Origin: CAMCHP01 sp036835325
GTDB taxonomy: Bacteria; Bacteroidota; Bacteroidia; Flavobacteriales_D; Sanyastnellaceae
Length of the DNA: 43,890 nucleotides
Assembly: GCA_036835325.1 (NCBI GenBank)
Contig: DAITMF010000029.1
Location: 1-43,890, forward strand
Direction: 5' to 3'
The notes under the pieces were generated by a model that was given only the letters and a program-made list of their open reading frames with translations, made no database searches and had not been told where the DNA came from. Made by a program: the position numbers and the translations under genes. Positions 1 to 7,021 of this stretch are shown here, in pieces. Positions within the stretch are counted from its first letter, which is position 1, and each line of letters opens with the position of its first letter.

Positions 1-1001
1 GCAAGGTTGGGGAGGATGAATTCTTGGTACACCGGTCGCAAAGCAGCGTTGGGAGAAAACCGCTCCGGCTGCGCTTGCAAAAGTTCAAGGATGCCCGCTT
101 CGTCGGTGTCAAGTGCATTACCTGCCATGTATCGACCTGAAACCTTCATGATTCCATCGCGGCTTGCTTCACCTAGGTAGAAAAGGTTGATTTCTCGCGC
201 ATTCAGCTGAAGCGGATAACCGGCTGCAACCAACGCTGCATTGGTCGATGAAATGGCCTTCGATGCAACGCCGTTCACGAGTTCCTGAGCCATTATTGGG
301 GCAAACTCAGCTTTCAAACGCGCGTCATTGGCGTCAATGACCACAACACCGTACTTTCCGAAAAGCCGATCAACCAATGCTCGAGTTGCATCAGAGAGGG
401 TTCTATGCTCGCCCAATGAGTGTAAGAAATCTGCCCATTTGCTATCAAGGCCATGGCATGATTCAACAAAGCCTTTGGCCAAGTCGGTTAACCCCGCCGC
501 GCACATCGGACCAACAGCTCCGCCGCCGGCTTGATTCAAATCCAAGGTTTCACGAAAATTGCTCACAGCGGCGATTTCAGCGAAATCATGGTCTTCAGAC
601 GCCATCCAAAACATGGGCACCACGCGCAAACCTGGTTGCCTCTGTTCCAAGGCACGTGCCAATGCAACCGTGTGCGCAATCTTGTATATGAAATAGGCAG
701 GTCCGCCGAGAACGTTCAACTGATGTCCGGTGGTGACTGTCACCGTTTCGGATTTACCGAGGTCAGTGAGTGACTTCTGAACTTCGGCAAAGGCACTTGT
801 AGCGTTTTGCTCAGCGAGTACGCGTACAAGAAGTTCACGACGGCCTTGGTTCATGTTCTTGATCGCTGCCGAATGAAGCAGCGCCTCGAGGGTTGGAGGT
901 GCTGCAATAAACGGCAACACCCTTTCTGCGCCTGCAATTATGTCGGCCACTTGCGAAGGAAGCTGCTTAAGAAATGGTTCAGAATGGCGTCGGAGTTTCA
1001 T
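1..1001 (-). CDS. bshC: Bacillithiol biosynthesis cysteine-adding enzyme BshC, N-terminal two thirds (runs off the window)
   Basis: BshC is thought to add cysteine to glucosaminyl-malate in the last step of bacillithiol synthesis, in the cytoplasm. Reading the minus strand from the ATG at 1001-999 gives an open frame of 333 residues to the window edge with no stop. It contains the family's characteristic stretches: TVTTGHQLNVLGGPAYFIYK, then VPMFWMASEDHDFAEI, and near the edge PVYQEFILPNLA. Family members are about 520-540 residues, so roughly the last 190 lie outside the window. A TACCTTTG -7 box ends only 4 nt before the ATG, so this start is firm and the mRNA is probably leaderless. The gene lies 31 nt downstream of a CHU_C surface-protein gene on the same strand but has its own promoter. 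Confidence 0.93.
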   Translation of the reverse strand, partial: MKLRRHSEPFLKQLPSQVADIIAGAERVLPFIAAPPTLEALLHSAAIKNMNQGRRELLVRVLAEQNATSAFAEVQKSLTDLGKSETVTVTTGHQLNVLGGPAYFIYKIAHTVALARALEQRQPGLRVVPMFWMASEDHDFAEIAAVSNFRETLDLNQAGGGAVGPMCAAGLTDLAKGFVESCHGLDSKWADFLHSLGEHRTLSDATRALVDRLFGKYGVVVIDANDARLKAEFAPIMAQELVNGVASKAISSTNAALVAAGYPLQLNAREINLFYLGEASRDGIMKVSGRYMAGNALDTDEAGILELLQAQPERFSPNAALRPVYQEFILPNL

Positions 1002-1005
1002 CGTG

Positions 1006-1013
1006 CAAAGGTA
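1006..1013 (-). promoter_or_regulatory. -7 promoter box of bshC (TACCTTTG)
   Basis: Perfect match to the Bacteroidota primary-sigma -7 element TAnnTTTG. It ends 4 nt before the ATG, which would place the transcription start at or inside the start codon. Confidence 0.7.
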
Positions 1014-1032
1014 GCAACTCCGAAACCGCTGC

Positions 1033-2100
1033 TTAGCGAATAAGATTCACCATGCCTCGGCGAGCGAAATCTTGCGCCTCGCCGGTTTCCGTGATTTGGG
1101 TGTATTGAAGTTCCCAAACGTAAACGCCAACACCTACGTCGGTTCCGTTTGGGGTGCGACCGTCCCAACCTTCACCGGGCTCCGATGAAGAGAAAATCAA
1201 TTCTCCCCAACGCGAGAAAATTTGGAAGGTGTAATTCGTTATGTCATTGATGACCGGAGCAAAATGATCGTTGTCTCCATCGCCATTTGGCGTAAACGCG
1301 TTGGGGACATAAAACGGATCAAGCTGGGGTTCATCTACCGGATCGGGATCAGGCTCAGCGTCGTTCGGAGTGCCGCCGCGATCTGCAGTTTCAGCATCTT
1401 GAATGCCGTCAGGTTTTTCAGTGAGTCTAAAGTCGTCAACAAAATAGTACGCAATGCTCGGCGAGTTGGCCTCCATTACGTTAATGGTGATTTCATTGTC
1501 TGGCCTGAAAACTCCAATGGTCATAAACGCGTACGCATCGTCGGCAGTAAAGCTGAAAGCCATGCGGTTCCATTCCCTGTCGTAAATGACGTTGGTAATC
1601 TCAACTTGTGGCGTAAGGAAGAGTTGAGCGTTGAGGTTTTGAACCGGTGCAGTGGTGGTGAACGCGATTCCGATGTGGCTGGTTGCCAAGCCCGACATGG
1701 ATGCCGGCGTAACACCTCCATTGGTAATGCTGAAGCTAATGATGTACTTCTCACCGGGAATCAATTCATCAGCCAATGCAGCGCACAGGTATGACCGTTT
1801 AACACTTCCGGGGAGCCCGGTAGCAATAAAGCCCATGACGGCTCGTCCATGGTATGGGGCTACTTCACCAACAGGCGTTTCAGGAAGGTCACCACCTAAG
1901 CTACCGTCAAGGTGGTAGTAGTCAGGGTGGGAGCTAATGCTTCCCGCGTTAGACCAACCGGGAACCAGTTCCCACATTCCTACGTTGTTTGGGAGCCCGG
2001 TATACGACTCAAAGCTGCCGTTGACCAACAATTGCGCTTCGGTCACGGTAGTGAACAACAGTGCAAAAGCACAAGCAAGTATGTTGGGTATTGGTCGCAT
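1033..2100 (-). CDS. Secreted protein with T9SS type B (CHU_C, gliding-motility-associated) sorting domain
   Basis: A 355-residue exported protein. Residues 1-22 form a signal peptide ending at an AxA-like site before QLLVNGSFE. The NGSFE...W start and beta-rich body (about 23-235) resemble the carbohydrate-binding or jelly-roll modules common in Bacteroidota surface proteins. An acidic, proline-rich linker (about 236-265, PDPDPVDEP) leads to the C-terminal CHU_C domain, with the landmarks FYVPNAFTPNGDGDND, FQIFSRWGELIF, GWDGR and a final GMVNLIR. This domain is the type B signal for type IX secretion. The ligand is unknown. A TACCTTTA box at 2109-2116 sits 8 nt before the ATG. A 190-codon open frame on the opposite strand is a compositional shadow. 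Confidence 0.9.
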   Translation of the reverse strand: MRPIPNILACAFALLFTTVTEAQLLVNGSFESYTGLPNNVGMWELVPGWSNAGSISSHPDYYHLDGSLGGDLPETPVGEVAPYHGRAVMGFIATGLPGSVKRSYLCAALADELIPGEKYIISFSITNGGVTPASMSGLATSHIGIAFTTTAPVQNLNAQLFLTPQVEITNVIYDREWNRMAFSFTADDAYAFMTIGVFRPDNEITINVMEANSPSIAYYFVDDFRLTEKPDGIQDAETADRGGTPNDAEPDPDPVDEPQLDPFYVPNAFTPNGDGDNDHFAPVINDITNYTFQIFSRWGELIFSSSEPGEGWDGRTPNGTDVGVGVYVWELQYTQITETGEAQDFARRGMVNLIR

Positions 2101-2108
2101 CTCTGTTG

Positions 2109-2116
2109 TAAAGGTA
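2109..2116 (-). promoter_or_regulatory. -7 promoter box (TACCTTTA) of the CHU_C gene
   Basis: Near-consensus TAnnTTTG box with the last G replaced by A, 8 nt from the ATG at 2100. The predicted leader is only a few nucleotides long. Confidence 0.5.
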
Positions 2117-2189
2117 GCGAATGAAGCTCACACTTCCTTGCCGCTGTTGGAAAGATGCGCGACCTTGCTGAAAAGTTGCTTCAGTGTAA

Positions 2190-2306
2190 AACTAAAATGG
2201 GGGCTCCGTTGAGCCCCCATTTGAACCTTAACCAAAACAACTTTAGAATCTTTTCTGAACCTTGCAGGGTTTCAAAAAGATGAACTAACTGTTCATATGA
2301 GTAATG
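2190..2306 (-). ncRNA. Candidate structured small RNA (about 110 nt)
   Basis: The gap between the FkbM gene and the CHU_C gene holds no plausible protein. On the minus strand it contains, in order: a -33-like TTTG (2341-2338), a -7-like CATCTTTG (2314-2307), a perfect hairpin ATGAAC-AGTTA-GTTCAT, a second hairpin TGAAACC...GGTTCA, and a 12-bp terminator stem at 2222-2195 followed by a T-rich run. This promoter-hairpins-terminator order is that of a free-standing small RNA. The alternative is that the region is simply the 3' UTR and terminator of the FkbM gene 150 nt upstream, with a chance promoter match. No known RNA family was recognised. Confidence 0.35.
2195..2222 (-). terminator. Intrinsic terminator, 12-bp stem
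   Basis: AAATGGGGGCTC and GAGCCCCCATTT pair perfectly around a 4-nt loop. On the minus strand the stem is followed by TTTTAGTTTT. It would end transcripts from the FkbM gene and/or the candidate small RNA. Confidence 0.8.
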
Positions 2307-2314
2307 CAAAGATG
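2307..2314 (-). promoter_or_regulatory. Possible -7 box (CATCTTTG) of the candidate small RNA
   Basis: Seven of eight positions fit TAnnTTTG (C for T at position 1). A TTTG lies 23 nt upstream (2338-2341), near the usual spacing for the -33 element. No protein start follows, which is what suggests a non-coding transcript. Confidence 0.35.
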
Positions 2315-2372
2315 AGGGGTTTTGTTGTGTTGGAAAACAAAAAAAACGCAAAACCCTGCTAACAGATGCCAA

Positions 2373-3110
2373 TTACCGGCGGTGATAGGCTACAAAATAG
2401 TAGTTCCGCGAGGCGTAAAACTCTGCTCGAAAGTCATCGCGCGAAAGGGGAGGTGCGTCAACAACAAAACGGTCAAGCAACGATACCGTTAACCCGCATT
2501 CATCAACGAGAAGATCGTAAACCATCTCAGGTGTGGTGCCGTAATGGTCGCTCGCACCCAGCCCGTGTTCAAACACAATAACAGGTTTGGTGCGCTTAAG
2601 CGTTTCTTGCGCGCCTTTCAAAACCTGGTATTCGGCGCCTTCGACGTCGATTTTTATAAAGGCAACGGGGAAATCATTGGGGATAAGGGTGTCTAATGCA
2701 CGTTGTTCAACACGTATTTCGGTGATTTTTTCGTCGTGCTTGTACGTGCGCCGACGCAGCCCGCTGTAGGCCGGGTTGGTGGTTACGTGCTGAAAGGTGG
2801 TTTGACCGCATTGATCAGCGAGGGCAATCTGATGCACTTCAACCCGAGGGTCGTTTTTGTACTTCTCAACCAATGCGCTGTACATTTCTGGAATGGGCTC
2901 AAAGGCGTGGTGCTGCCCGTTTGGCGCAAAGCACAACATTTCATCGAGCACTTCACCTTCGTGCGCGCCAATGTCGATGCAATTGTCGTTATCGCTGATA
3001 ACGCGCTGCATGACTTTCAACGATAGTGCATCGTAACGCTGATTGCGGGTGAGGTTAATCCCAAGGCCTGACAAAAGTCGTTTGGCGTATTTTTTGATGC
3101 GTTGGTTCAT
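2373..3110 (-). CDS. FkbM-family SAM-dependent methyltransferase
   Basis: A 245-residue soluble methyltransferase of the FkbM family, which methylates hydroxyl groups on sugars or small molecules; the substrate here is unknown. Visible motifs are the SAM-binding IDIGAHEGEV, the acidic HAFEPIPEM that follows the second strand, and the family signature FIKIDVEGAEYQVLKGA. I chose the ATG at 3110 (MNQRIKKYAKRLL) over one 33 nt upstream because a TATTTTTG -7 box (3120-3127) lies inside that longer reading and only 9 nt before this ATG. The gene stands alone, with a strong terminator about 150 nt downstream and a divergent lipoprotein gene upstream. FkbM enzymes in Bacteroidota often decorate surface glycans; nothing adjacent confirms that here. 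Confidence 0.87.
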   Translation of the reverse strand: MNQRIKKYAKRLLSGLGINLTRNQRYDALSLKVMQRVISDNDNCIDIGAHEGEVLDEMLCFAPNGQHHAFEPIPEMYSALVEKYKNDPRVEVHQIALADQCGQTTFQHVTTNPAYSGLRRRTYKHDEKITEIRVEQRALDTLIPNDFPVAFIKIDVEGAEYQVLKGAQETLKRTKPVIVFEHGLGASDHYGTTPEMVYDLLVDECGLTVSLLDRFVVDAPPLSRDDFRAEFYASRNYYFVAYHRR

Positions 3111-3119
3111 CGGCGGGCG

Positions 3120-3127
3120 CAAAAATA
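3120..3127 (-). promoter_or_regulatory. -7 promoter box (TATTTTTG) of the FkbM gene
   Basis: Full TAnnTTTG match ending 9 nt before the ATG at 3110. It decides the start, because the longer candidate ATG lies upstream of the expected transcription start. Confidence 0.6.
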
Positions 3128-3199
3128 GGCGTATTTCGGTCAACCTCCTTGCTTCGTGGCGATAACGGTCAAATCAAGGCATTTTGTACATTCACGGCA

Positions 3200-3685
3200 A
3201 TGAAGTTATCAACCGTTCTCCCATTTGCTTTCGCTGCTTTTCTTTTGTTTTCCTGCGGGATGAGAAAGTCTTCTGGAGTGCAACAAGCGTTCAACCCATT
3301 GAGCTGTGAGGTTGAATCGTTCACGGTGCGAACCGAGTTTCCGGGTGTAGAATCTGACCTGGTATCAGTAAGCACCTATTCGATGAGTGTGGTTTGGAAA
3401 ACGTCGGCAGAGCCCCGCATTGTCGGATTGGCTTTTGATAGTCTGATGCTCGAGCCCAATTTATCTCAGAGCAATCGTGCAGTTGAGAACGGAAAGCTAA
3501 GATTGAATTTCTCACGAGCAAACTACCGTTCGGGGAGCGATGTTGAGCGCGAAAACGCCTTGCCGGTTTCCCCCTTGGGTGACTTGCAAAAAGATGCGTA
3601 CGTGCTTCTTTTGGAGATTGACGGACGAATGAATACAGTCGCGCTACCAACCCCGGAAGTGCTTCCTTCAGTGTACCATCCCTGA
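3200..3685 (+). CDS. Small lipoprotein of unknown function
   Basis: A 161-residue protein beginning MKLSTVLPFAFAAFLLFSCG. The hydrophobic stretch followed by FSC-G is a lipoprotein signal, so residue 19 should be lipidated and the mature protein anchored in a membrane. The rest shows no recognised domain; it has a beta-rich pattern (VESFTVRTEFPGVESDLVSV) and ends in a proline-containing tail. An upstream in-frame ATG at 3149 would add 17 residues before the signal sequence and was rejected. The last 18 bp overlap the 3' end of the convergent gene at 3668-4285. The gene is divergent from the FkbM gene. Confidence 0.65.
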   Translation: MKLSTVLPFAFAAFLLFSCGMRKSSGVQQAFNPLSCEVESFTVRTEFPGVESDLVSVSTYSMSVVWKTSAEPRIVGLAFDSLMLEPNLSQSNRAVENGKLRLNFSRANYRSGSDVERENALPVSPLGDLQKDAYVLLLEIDGRMNTVALPTPEVLPSVYHP

Positions 3686-4285
3686 ACCAATGACATACCC
3701 TACCGCGAGTTCAAGCCGAAAGAGGGTGGTGGCGTTATCGTAGCTTACCGCTCGGCTGCGCAATTCTTCGAAATTGGTTGGCGTACGCCACCGTGCATGT
3801 GCACGTCCGTACCCTATCAATGCTTCAAAGTAGAACGGAATTTCGCCACAGGCGGTGCGGTATCCGGCTGAGAATCCTCCGCCAATTGAAGCACCGCGGC
3901 GCACTTCTGCCTGATTCCCGAGTTCAGGAGCAGAGTATTCGCTCATCCCACGCAAGTGGCCAAAAGCAGCAATGAACAGTCCCCTTGGATGCGATTCTTC
4001 GGTGTCTCGGAAAAAATAGTGCCGTACCTCCGGCAGCAAGGCCACGCCTCCGAAGCTGTACGAAGTGCGCACGGTGTTGAGCTGGTCGCTCGCACGATGG
4101 GCGTATCGGCCCGCTTCTACGGTAAGACCAAACTGCCACACGGCGTTGGTTTCATGCTGGTAACCGATGCCAAATAAGGGCTGGCCGGTAAGGAAGTAGC
4201 TATTTTGAAAACGTAGGCTACGCTGCGCCTCGGCCGAATGAACAACGGCACACGTGAAGAGTATTGCAATGACGAAGCGGAGCAT
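3668..4285 (-). CDS. Putative outer-membrane beta-barrel protein
   Basis: A 205-residue protein with a signal peptide (residues 1-20, ending SAEAQ). The body alternates hydrophobic and polar residues in long strands rich in Gly, Tyr and Phe (for example SYSFGGVALLPEVRHYFF and RGLFIAAFGHLRG), typical of small outer-membrane barrels of the OmpW/DUF3575 style. The end, LFRLELAVGYVIGSG, looks like a closing strand, although a short tail follows. A TATATTTG box at 4303-4310 precedes the ATG by 17 nt. It is convergent with, and overlaps by 18 bp, the lipoprotein gene at 3200-3685. No function can be assigned. Confidence 0.7.
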   Translation of the reverse strand: MLRFVIAILFTCAVVHSAEAQRSLRFQNSYFLTGQPLFGIGYQHETNAVWQFGLTVEAGRYAHRASDQLNTVRTSYSFGGVALLPEVRHYFFRDTEESHPRGLFIAAFGHLRGMSEYSAPELGNQAEVRRGASIGGGFSAGYRTACGEIPFYFEALIGYGRAHARWRTPTNFEELRSRAVSYDNATTLFRLELAVGYVIGSGMVH

Positions 4286-4302
4286 GTTATCGCGTTTAAC
4301 GG

Positions 4303-4310
4303 CAAATATA
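4303..4310 (-). promoter_or_regulatory. -7 promoter box (TATATTTG)
   Basis: Full TAnnTTTG match 17 nt before the ATG at 4285 of the barrel-like protein. It sits in the 27-bp gap after the ytxJ stop codon. Confidence 0.6.
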
Positions 4311-4312
4311 AG

Positions 4313-4657
4313 CTATTCGACGAACATTTTGATGTCTTTAGCGAAAATCATACTGTGCGATGCTGTGTGAACAACAACCCCGTTCTTCACCACAATGAGT
4401 TGCGGAGACTCGTGTTCAACACCGAGCTCAGTGGCCATGCGGTTCGACAATGAACGGTACGCAATCAGGTCAAGAAAATAAGCGGTGGCATTGCTGCTTT
4501 CAACGCTGTAGTCGCGTTCAAACATGCGAAGGGCCATGCCGCTGACAGGGCAGCGCGTGCTGTGCTTAAAGAACAGCACCAAAGCATCATTGCCTTTGAT
4601 CAATGCCGCATTGAGGTCGGCATCGCTGCGCAGATGATTCCATTCAATGAAGGCCAT
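4313..4657 (-). CDS. ytxJ: YtxJ-family bacillithiol-system redox protein (monothiol bacilliredoxin-like)
   Basis: A 114-residue thioredoxin-fold protein of the YtxJ (DUF2847) family, associated with bacillithiol and thought to remove bacillithiol from mixed disulfides on proteins. The active-site region LVLFFKHSTRCPVSGMALR is clear; Cys36 is the single redox cysteine, followed by Pro-Val-Ser. The cis-proline region SPQLIVVKNGVVVHTASHSMI is also present. I start at MAFIEWNHL (4657); the longer reading runs through the divergent promoter region and looks unlike protein. A minus-strand TAATTTTG (4693-4700) is its likely -7 box. Its presence 3.3 kb from bshC supports bacillithiol as this organism's thiol. 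Confidence 0.9.
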   Translation of the reverse strand: MAFIEWNHLRSDADLNAALIKGNDALVLFFKHSTRCPVSGMALRMFERDYSVESSNATAYFLDLIAYRSLSNRMATELGVEHESPQLIVVKNGVVVHTASHSMIFAKDIKMFVE

Positions 4658-4678
4658 AGTCGTGAGCGTTGAATTGCG

Positions 4679-4700
4679 TAAGTTTGCAGCCCCAAAATTA
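4679..4700. promoter_or_regulatory. Face-to-face -7 boxes of ytxJ (-) and the TPR-like gene (+)
   Basis: TAAGTTTG at 4679-4686 on the plus strand and TAATTTTG at 4693-4700 on the minus strand lie 6 bp apart in the 49-bp gap between the two divergent genes. Each promoter's upstream half must lie over the other gene's initially transcribed region, so the two should compete for polymerase. Confidence 0.5.
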
Positions 4701-4706
4701 CGCAAA

Positions 4707-5237
4707 ATGGATACGCGCATTATCAAAGCACTTGTTGCTCTCGCCACTCTGGCGTACACTGTTTACCTTTTCGCGACCGGTCATTGGGGCGCCGGCATAG
4801 GCATGGTTTTCGTGAGTGCGGTTGCCGTGTTGGCTGTGCTGCGCAGTGTGCGTATGATTTTTGTGTTCTTCAACCTCCAGCAGCAGAAGCTCGATAAGGC
4901 GAAGAAGTGGATTGACCGCATCAATCCCAACCACCTGTGGAAGAACCAGCGGGCGTACTACTATTTTCTGAAGGGGAGCACCCAAATGGAGACCAACCTC
5001 AACGATGCTGAACGCGACTTGCGCAAAGCCCTTTCATTGGGCTTGAAGAAAGACCACGATAAAGCCGCCGTGAAGCTTAACCTTGCAGCGATTGCGGGTG
5101 CTAAGCGCAAACCCAAAGAGGCTCAGGCCCTCTTGATCGAGGCTAAAAAGCTCGATACCAAGGGAATGCTGAAAAACGACATCAAAATGATTGAAAAGGC
5201 GATGAAGAACCCGCAGGTCGTTCACCGTCGTCGCTAA
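4707..5237 (+). CDS. Membrane-anchored TPR-like protein
   Basis: A 176-residue protein. Two hydrophobic helices (about residues 7-25 and 28-47) are followed by a short amphipathic segment and then a soluble, Lys/Ala/Leu-rich helical part. Its helix pairs (RAYYYFLKGSTQMETNLNDA, ERDLRKALSLGLKKDHDKA, VKLNLAAIAGAKRKPKEA) read like two to three tetratricopeptide repeats. Small TPR proteins with this layout are common in Flavobacteriales but their role is unknown. The start at 4707 follows TAAGTTTG (4679-4686); a longer reading begins inside ytxJ and is rejected. Its intrinsic terminator (5263-5292) lies inside the convergent gene at 5182-5529, with which it overlaps by 56 bp. Confidence 0.8.
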   Translation: MDTRIIKALVALATLAYTVYLFATGHWGAGIGMVFVSAVAVLAVLRSVRMIFVFFNLQQQKLDKAKKWIDRINPNHLWKNQRAYYYFLKGSTQMETNLNDAERDLRKALSLGLKKDHDKAAVKLNLAAIAGAKRKPKEAQALLIEAKKLDTKGMLKNDIKMIEKAMKNPQVVHRRR

Positions 5238-5529
5238 CTGTTTTTTCCCGCTGTATGCGCTGAAGCCTTGAGAGCATCTCAAGGCTTTTTTTGTGCGTGT
5301 CGCGTGAAATTACGGCATAATGATCGTCGAGATCTTTGCTTCCCGGACGTAATGCATGCGCGTCGATTTTCAGACTTTGGTAATTGATTTCATCGGATGC
5401 TTCACGAATGATGCGGTTGATGGCATCGGCATGTTGAGGGTGATGAATGAGGTGGTGAAAACACTGTTCAACAACGTCATTCAAGATGGAGTGCACTGCA
5501 CGGCGGAGTTCAAAGCGATCGGTAGGCAT
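5182..5529 (-). CDS. Small conserved-looking protein of unknown function
   Basis: A 115-residue, charged, helical protein starting MPTDRFELRRAVHSILNDVV. The first half (VEQCFHHLIHHPQHADAINRIIREASDEI) reads like genuine coding sequence and resembles small uncharacterised flavobacterial proteins; no domain is assigned. The C-terminal 20 residues (SDDGERPAGSSSPFQSF) are low quality and lie antisense to the end of the neighbouring TPR-like gene. The codons for KKSLEMLSRLQR are also, on the other strand, the stem-loop that terminates that neighbour. No convincing -7 box was found upstream. It is probably real, but the exact 3' end is constrained by the neighbour rather than by its own function. 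Confidence 0.6.
   Translation of the reverse strand: MPTDRFELRRAVHSILNDVVEQCFHHLIHHPQHADAINRIIREASDEINYQSLKIDAHALRPGSKDLDDHYAVISRDTHKKSLEMLSRLQRIQREKTVSDDGERPAGSSSPFQSF
5263..5292 (+). terminator. Intrinsic terminator of the TPR-like gene
   Basis: AAGCCTTGAGA pairs with TCTCAAGGCTT (11 bp, 3-nt loop) and runs into seven T residues. It lies 25 nt past the stop codon at 5237 and inside the antisense coding frame 5182-5529. Confidence 0.85.
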
Positions 5530-5696
5530 AGGTGTGGCGTTCTGGTCGGTTCGGTTGAAGTTACAAAAGATTTTTCAGAGTTCCAAATTGGGACAGGTTC
5601 AAATGGCCTGATGCCGAGTTTGATGGACGTGCGTTGAACTGATGAATGTCAGTTTTGAGTGGAACTCAGGTCACACACATTGGCCGATAATCGTTC

Positions 5697-5704
5697 TAGC
5701 TTCG
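5697..5704 (+). promoter_or_regulatory. -7 promoter box (TAGCTTCG) of the SQR gene
   Basis: TAnnTTCG variant 26 nt before the ATG at 5731. The same TTCG variant is seen before pbpC and several other genes in this window. Confidence 0.5.
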
Positions 5705-5730
5705 GTTTCATAACCCTCAAACGCTGAACA

Positions 5731-6999
5731 ATGAAGAAGCATCATCAGGTTGTAGTCATTGGCGGTGGTACTGCCGGTGTAATGACAGCAGCCCAACTTC
5801 GCAACACCGACCCCTCGGTTGATATTGCCATTATCGAACCGGCAGAAACCCATTGGTACCAAGCTGCATGGACGCTTGTCGGCGGTGGAACTTTCGACAT
5901 GAACGATACCAAACGTCCGATGTCGGAGATCATCCCCACAGGTGTGGTATGGATTAAAGACCGCGTGAGCGCCTTCGACCCTGAAAACAACGCTGTCAAG
6001 ACAGAGATCAACGGCCAGGTCACCTACGACTACTTGGTGGTCGCCCCCGGCTTGGTTATGGATTTAGACGGCATTGAAGGCCTCCGCGAAGCGCTCAACC
6101 ATCCTGAAGTATGCAGCAACTACACTGACCCTGAAAAAACATGGCGGGTCATTCAAGACTTTAAGGGCGGAAATGCGGTATTTATGCAGCCTGCAACGCC
6201 GATCAAATGTGGCGGAGCTCCGCAGAAAATCATGTACCTGGCAGAAGAGCACTTTCAAAAAGCCGGTGTGCGCCAAAACACGCAGGTTGTTTTCGCTACT
6301 CCGGGGTCAGTCATTTTCGGAGTAAAACCGTTCAAAGAAACCCTTGAAGCTGTCGTGCGCAAAAAAGGTATTCACCTTAAGACCTATTACAACCCGATTA
6401 AGATTGACGCAGAAAAGAAAGAAATCCACTTTCGGTACATGCTTCAACAACCGGGAGGATGTGTGCTGAATGAAGACAACAACGTTATCAAAGAAAAGCT
6501 CGAGGGCGACATGACCTTTGTGGTGCCCTATGATATGCTGCACCTTGCGCCGCCCCAGAAAGCGCCTGACTTTGTGGGCCATTCGCCATTGGCATACGCC
6601 GACGGACCAAACAAAGGGTGGCTTGAGGTTGACATCCATTCACTGCGGCACAAGCGCTACGCCAACATTTTTGGGTTGGGCGATGTAGCTGCTTTGCCAA
6701 CCGCCAAGACGGGCGCCGCTGTGCGCAAGCAGGCACCTGTTGTTGTGCAGTCAATCTTGGCAGCCATTTCTGGAAAACCAGCGCCTGTGAAGGGCTACGA
6801 AGGCTACAGCAGCTGTCCGCTTGTAACCGGTTACGGTAAAATGGTACTGGCTGAATTCAAGTACGACAATGTGCGCGACAGCGACCCATTGATCAGCAAG
6901 TTTGTAGATACTGCGAAAGAGAATTGGAGCATGTGGATACTCAAAAAGTACGGTTTGCCCTGGCTCTATTGGAACCGCATGTTGAAGGGCAAAATGTGA
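5731..6999 (+). CDS. sqr: Sulfide:quinone oxidoreductase, type II (SQOR-like)
   Basis: A 422-residue FAD flavoprotein that oxidises sulfide and passes electrons to membrane quinone. The N-terminal Rossmann motif VVIGGGTAG (residues 8-16) binds FAD. The two cysteines needed for sulfide chemistry are C160 in PIKCGGAPQK and C362 in GYSSCPLVTGYGKM; both contexts match animal SQOR closely. A further cysteine, C128 (HPEVCSNY), stands where human SQOR has glycine, as I recall that sequence. The second FAD-contact region IFGLGDVAALPTAKTG (314-329) is present. The C-terminal aromatic segment (WILKKYGLPWLYWNRML) fits the membrane-docking helix. It is a single gene with its own promoter (TAGCTTCG, 5697-5704) and terminator (7022-7049). 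No persulfide dioxygenase or rhodanese is adjacent. Confidence 0.93.
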   Translation: MKKHHQVVVIGGGTAGVMTAAQLRNTDPSVDIAIIEPAETHWYQAAWTLVGGGTFDMNDTKRPMSEIIPTGVVWIKDRVSAFDPENNAVKTEINGQVTYDYLVVAPGLVMDLDGIEGLREALNHPEVCSNYTDPEKTWRVIQDFKGGNAVFMQPATPIKCGGAPQKIMYLAEEHFQKAGVRQNTQVVFATPGSVIFGVKPFKETLEAVVRKKGIHLKTYYNPIKIDAEKKEIHFRYMLQQPGGCVLNEDNNVIKEKLEGDMTFVVPYDMLHLAPPQKAPDFVGHSPLAYADGPNKGWLEVDIHSLRHKRYANIFGLGDVAALPTAKTGAAVRKQAPVVVQSILAAISGKPAPVKGYEGYSSCPLVTGYGKMVLAEFKYDNVRDSDPLISKFVDTAKENWSMWILKKYGLPWLYWNRMLKGKM

Positions 7000-7021
7000 T
7001 TTCATCGATTTCTTGAAAACG

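Noticed and set aside
1222..1794. 190-codon plus-strand open frame
   Set aside because: Antisense to the CHU_C surface-protein gene, which has a signal peptide, sorting domain and promoter; the frame has no recognisable protein features.
2181..2372. 63-codon minus-strand open frame between the CHU_C and FkbM genes
   Set aside because: Runs across the terminator hairpin and candidate promoter; composition is not protein-like.
4313..5237. Reading bshC and ytxJ as one operon
   Set aside because: Four other genes, a terminator and opposite-strand genes lie between them.
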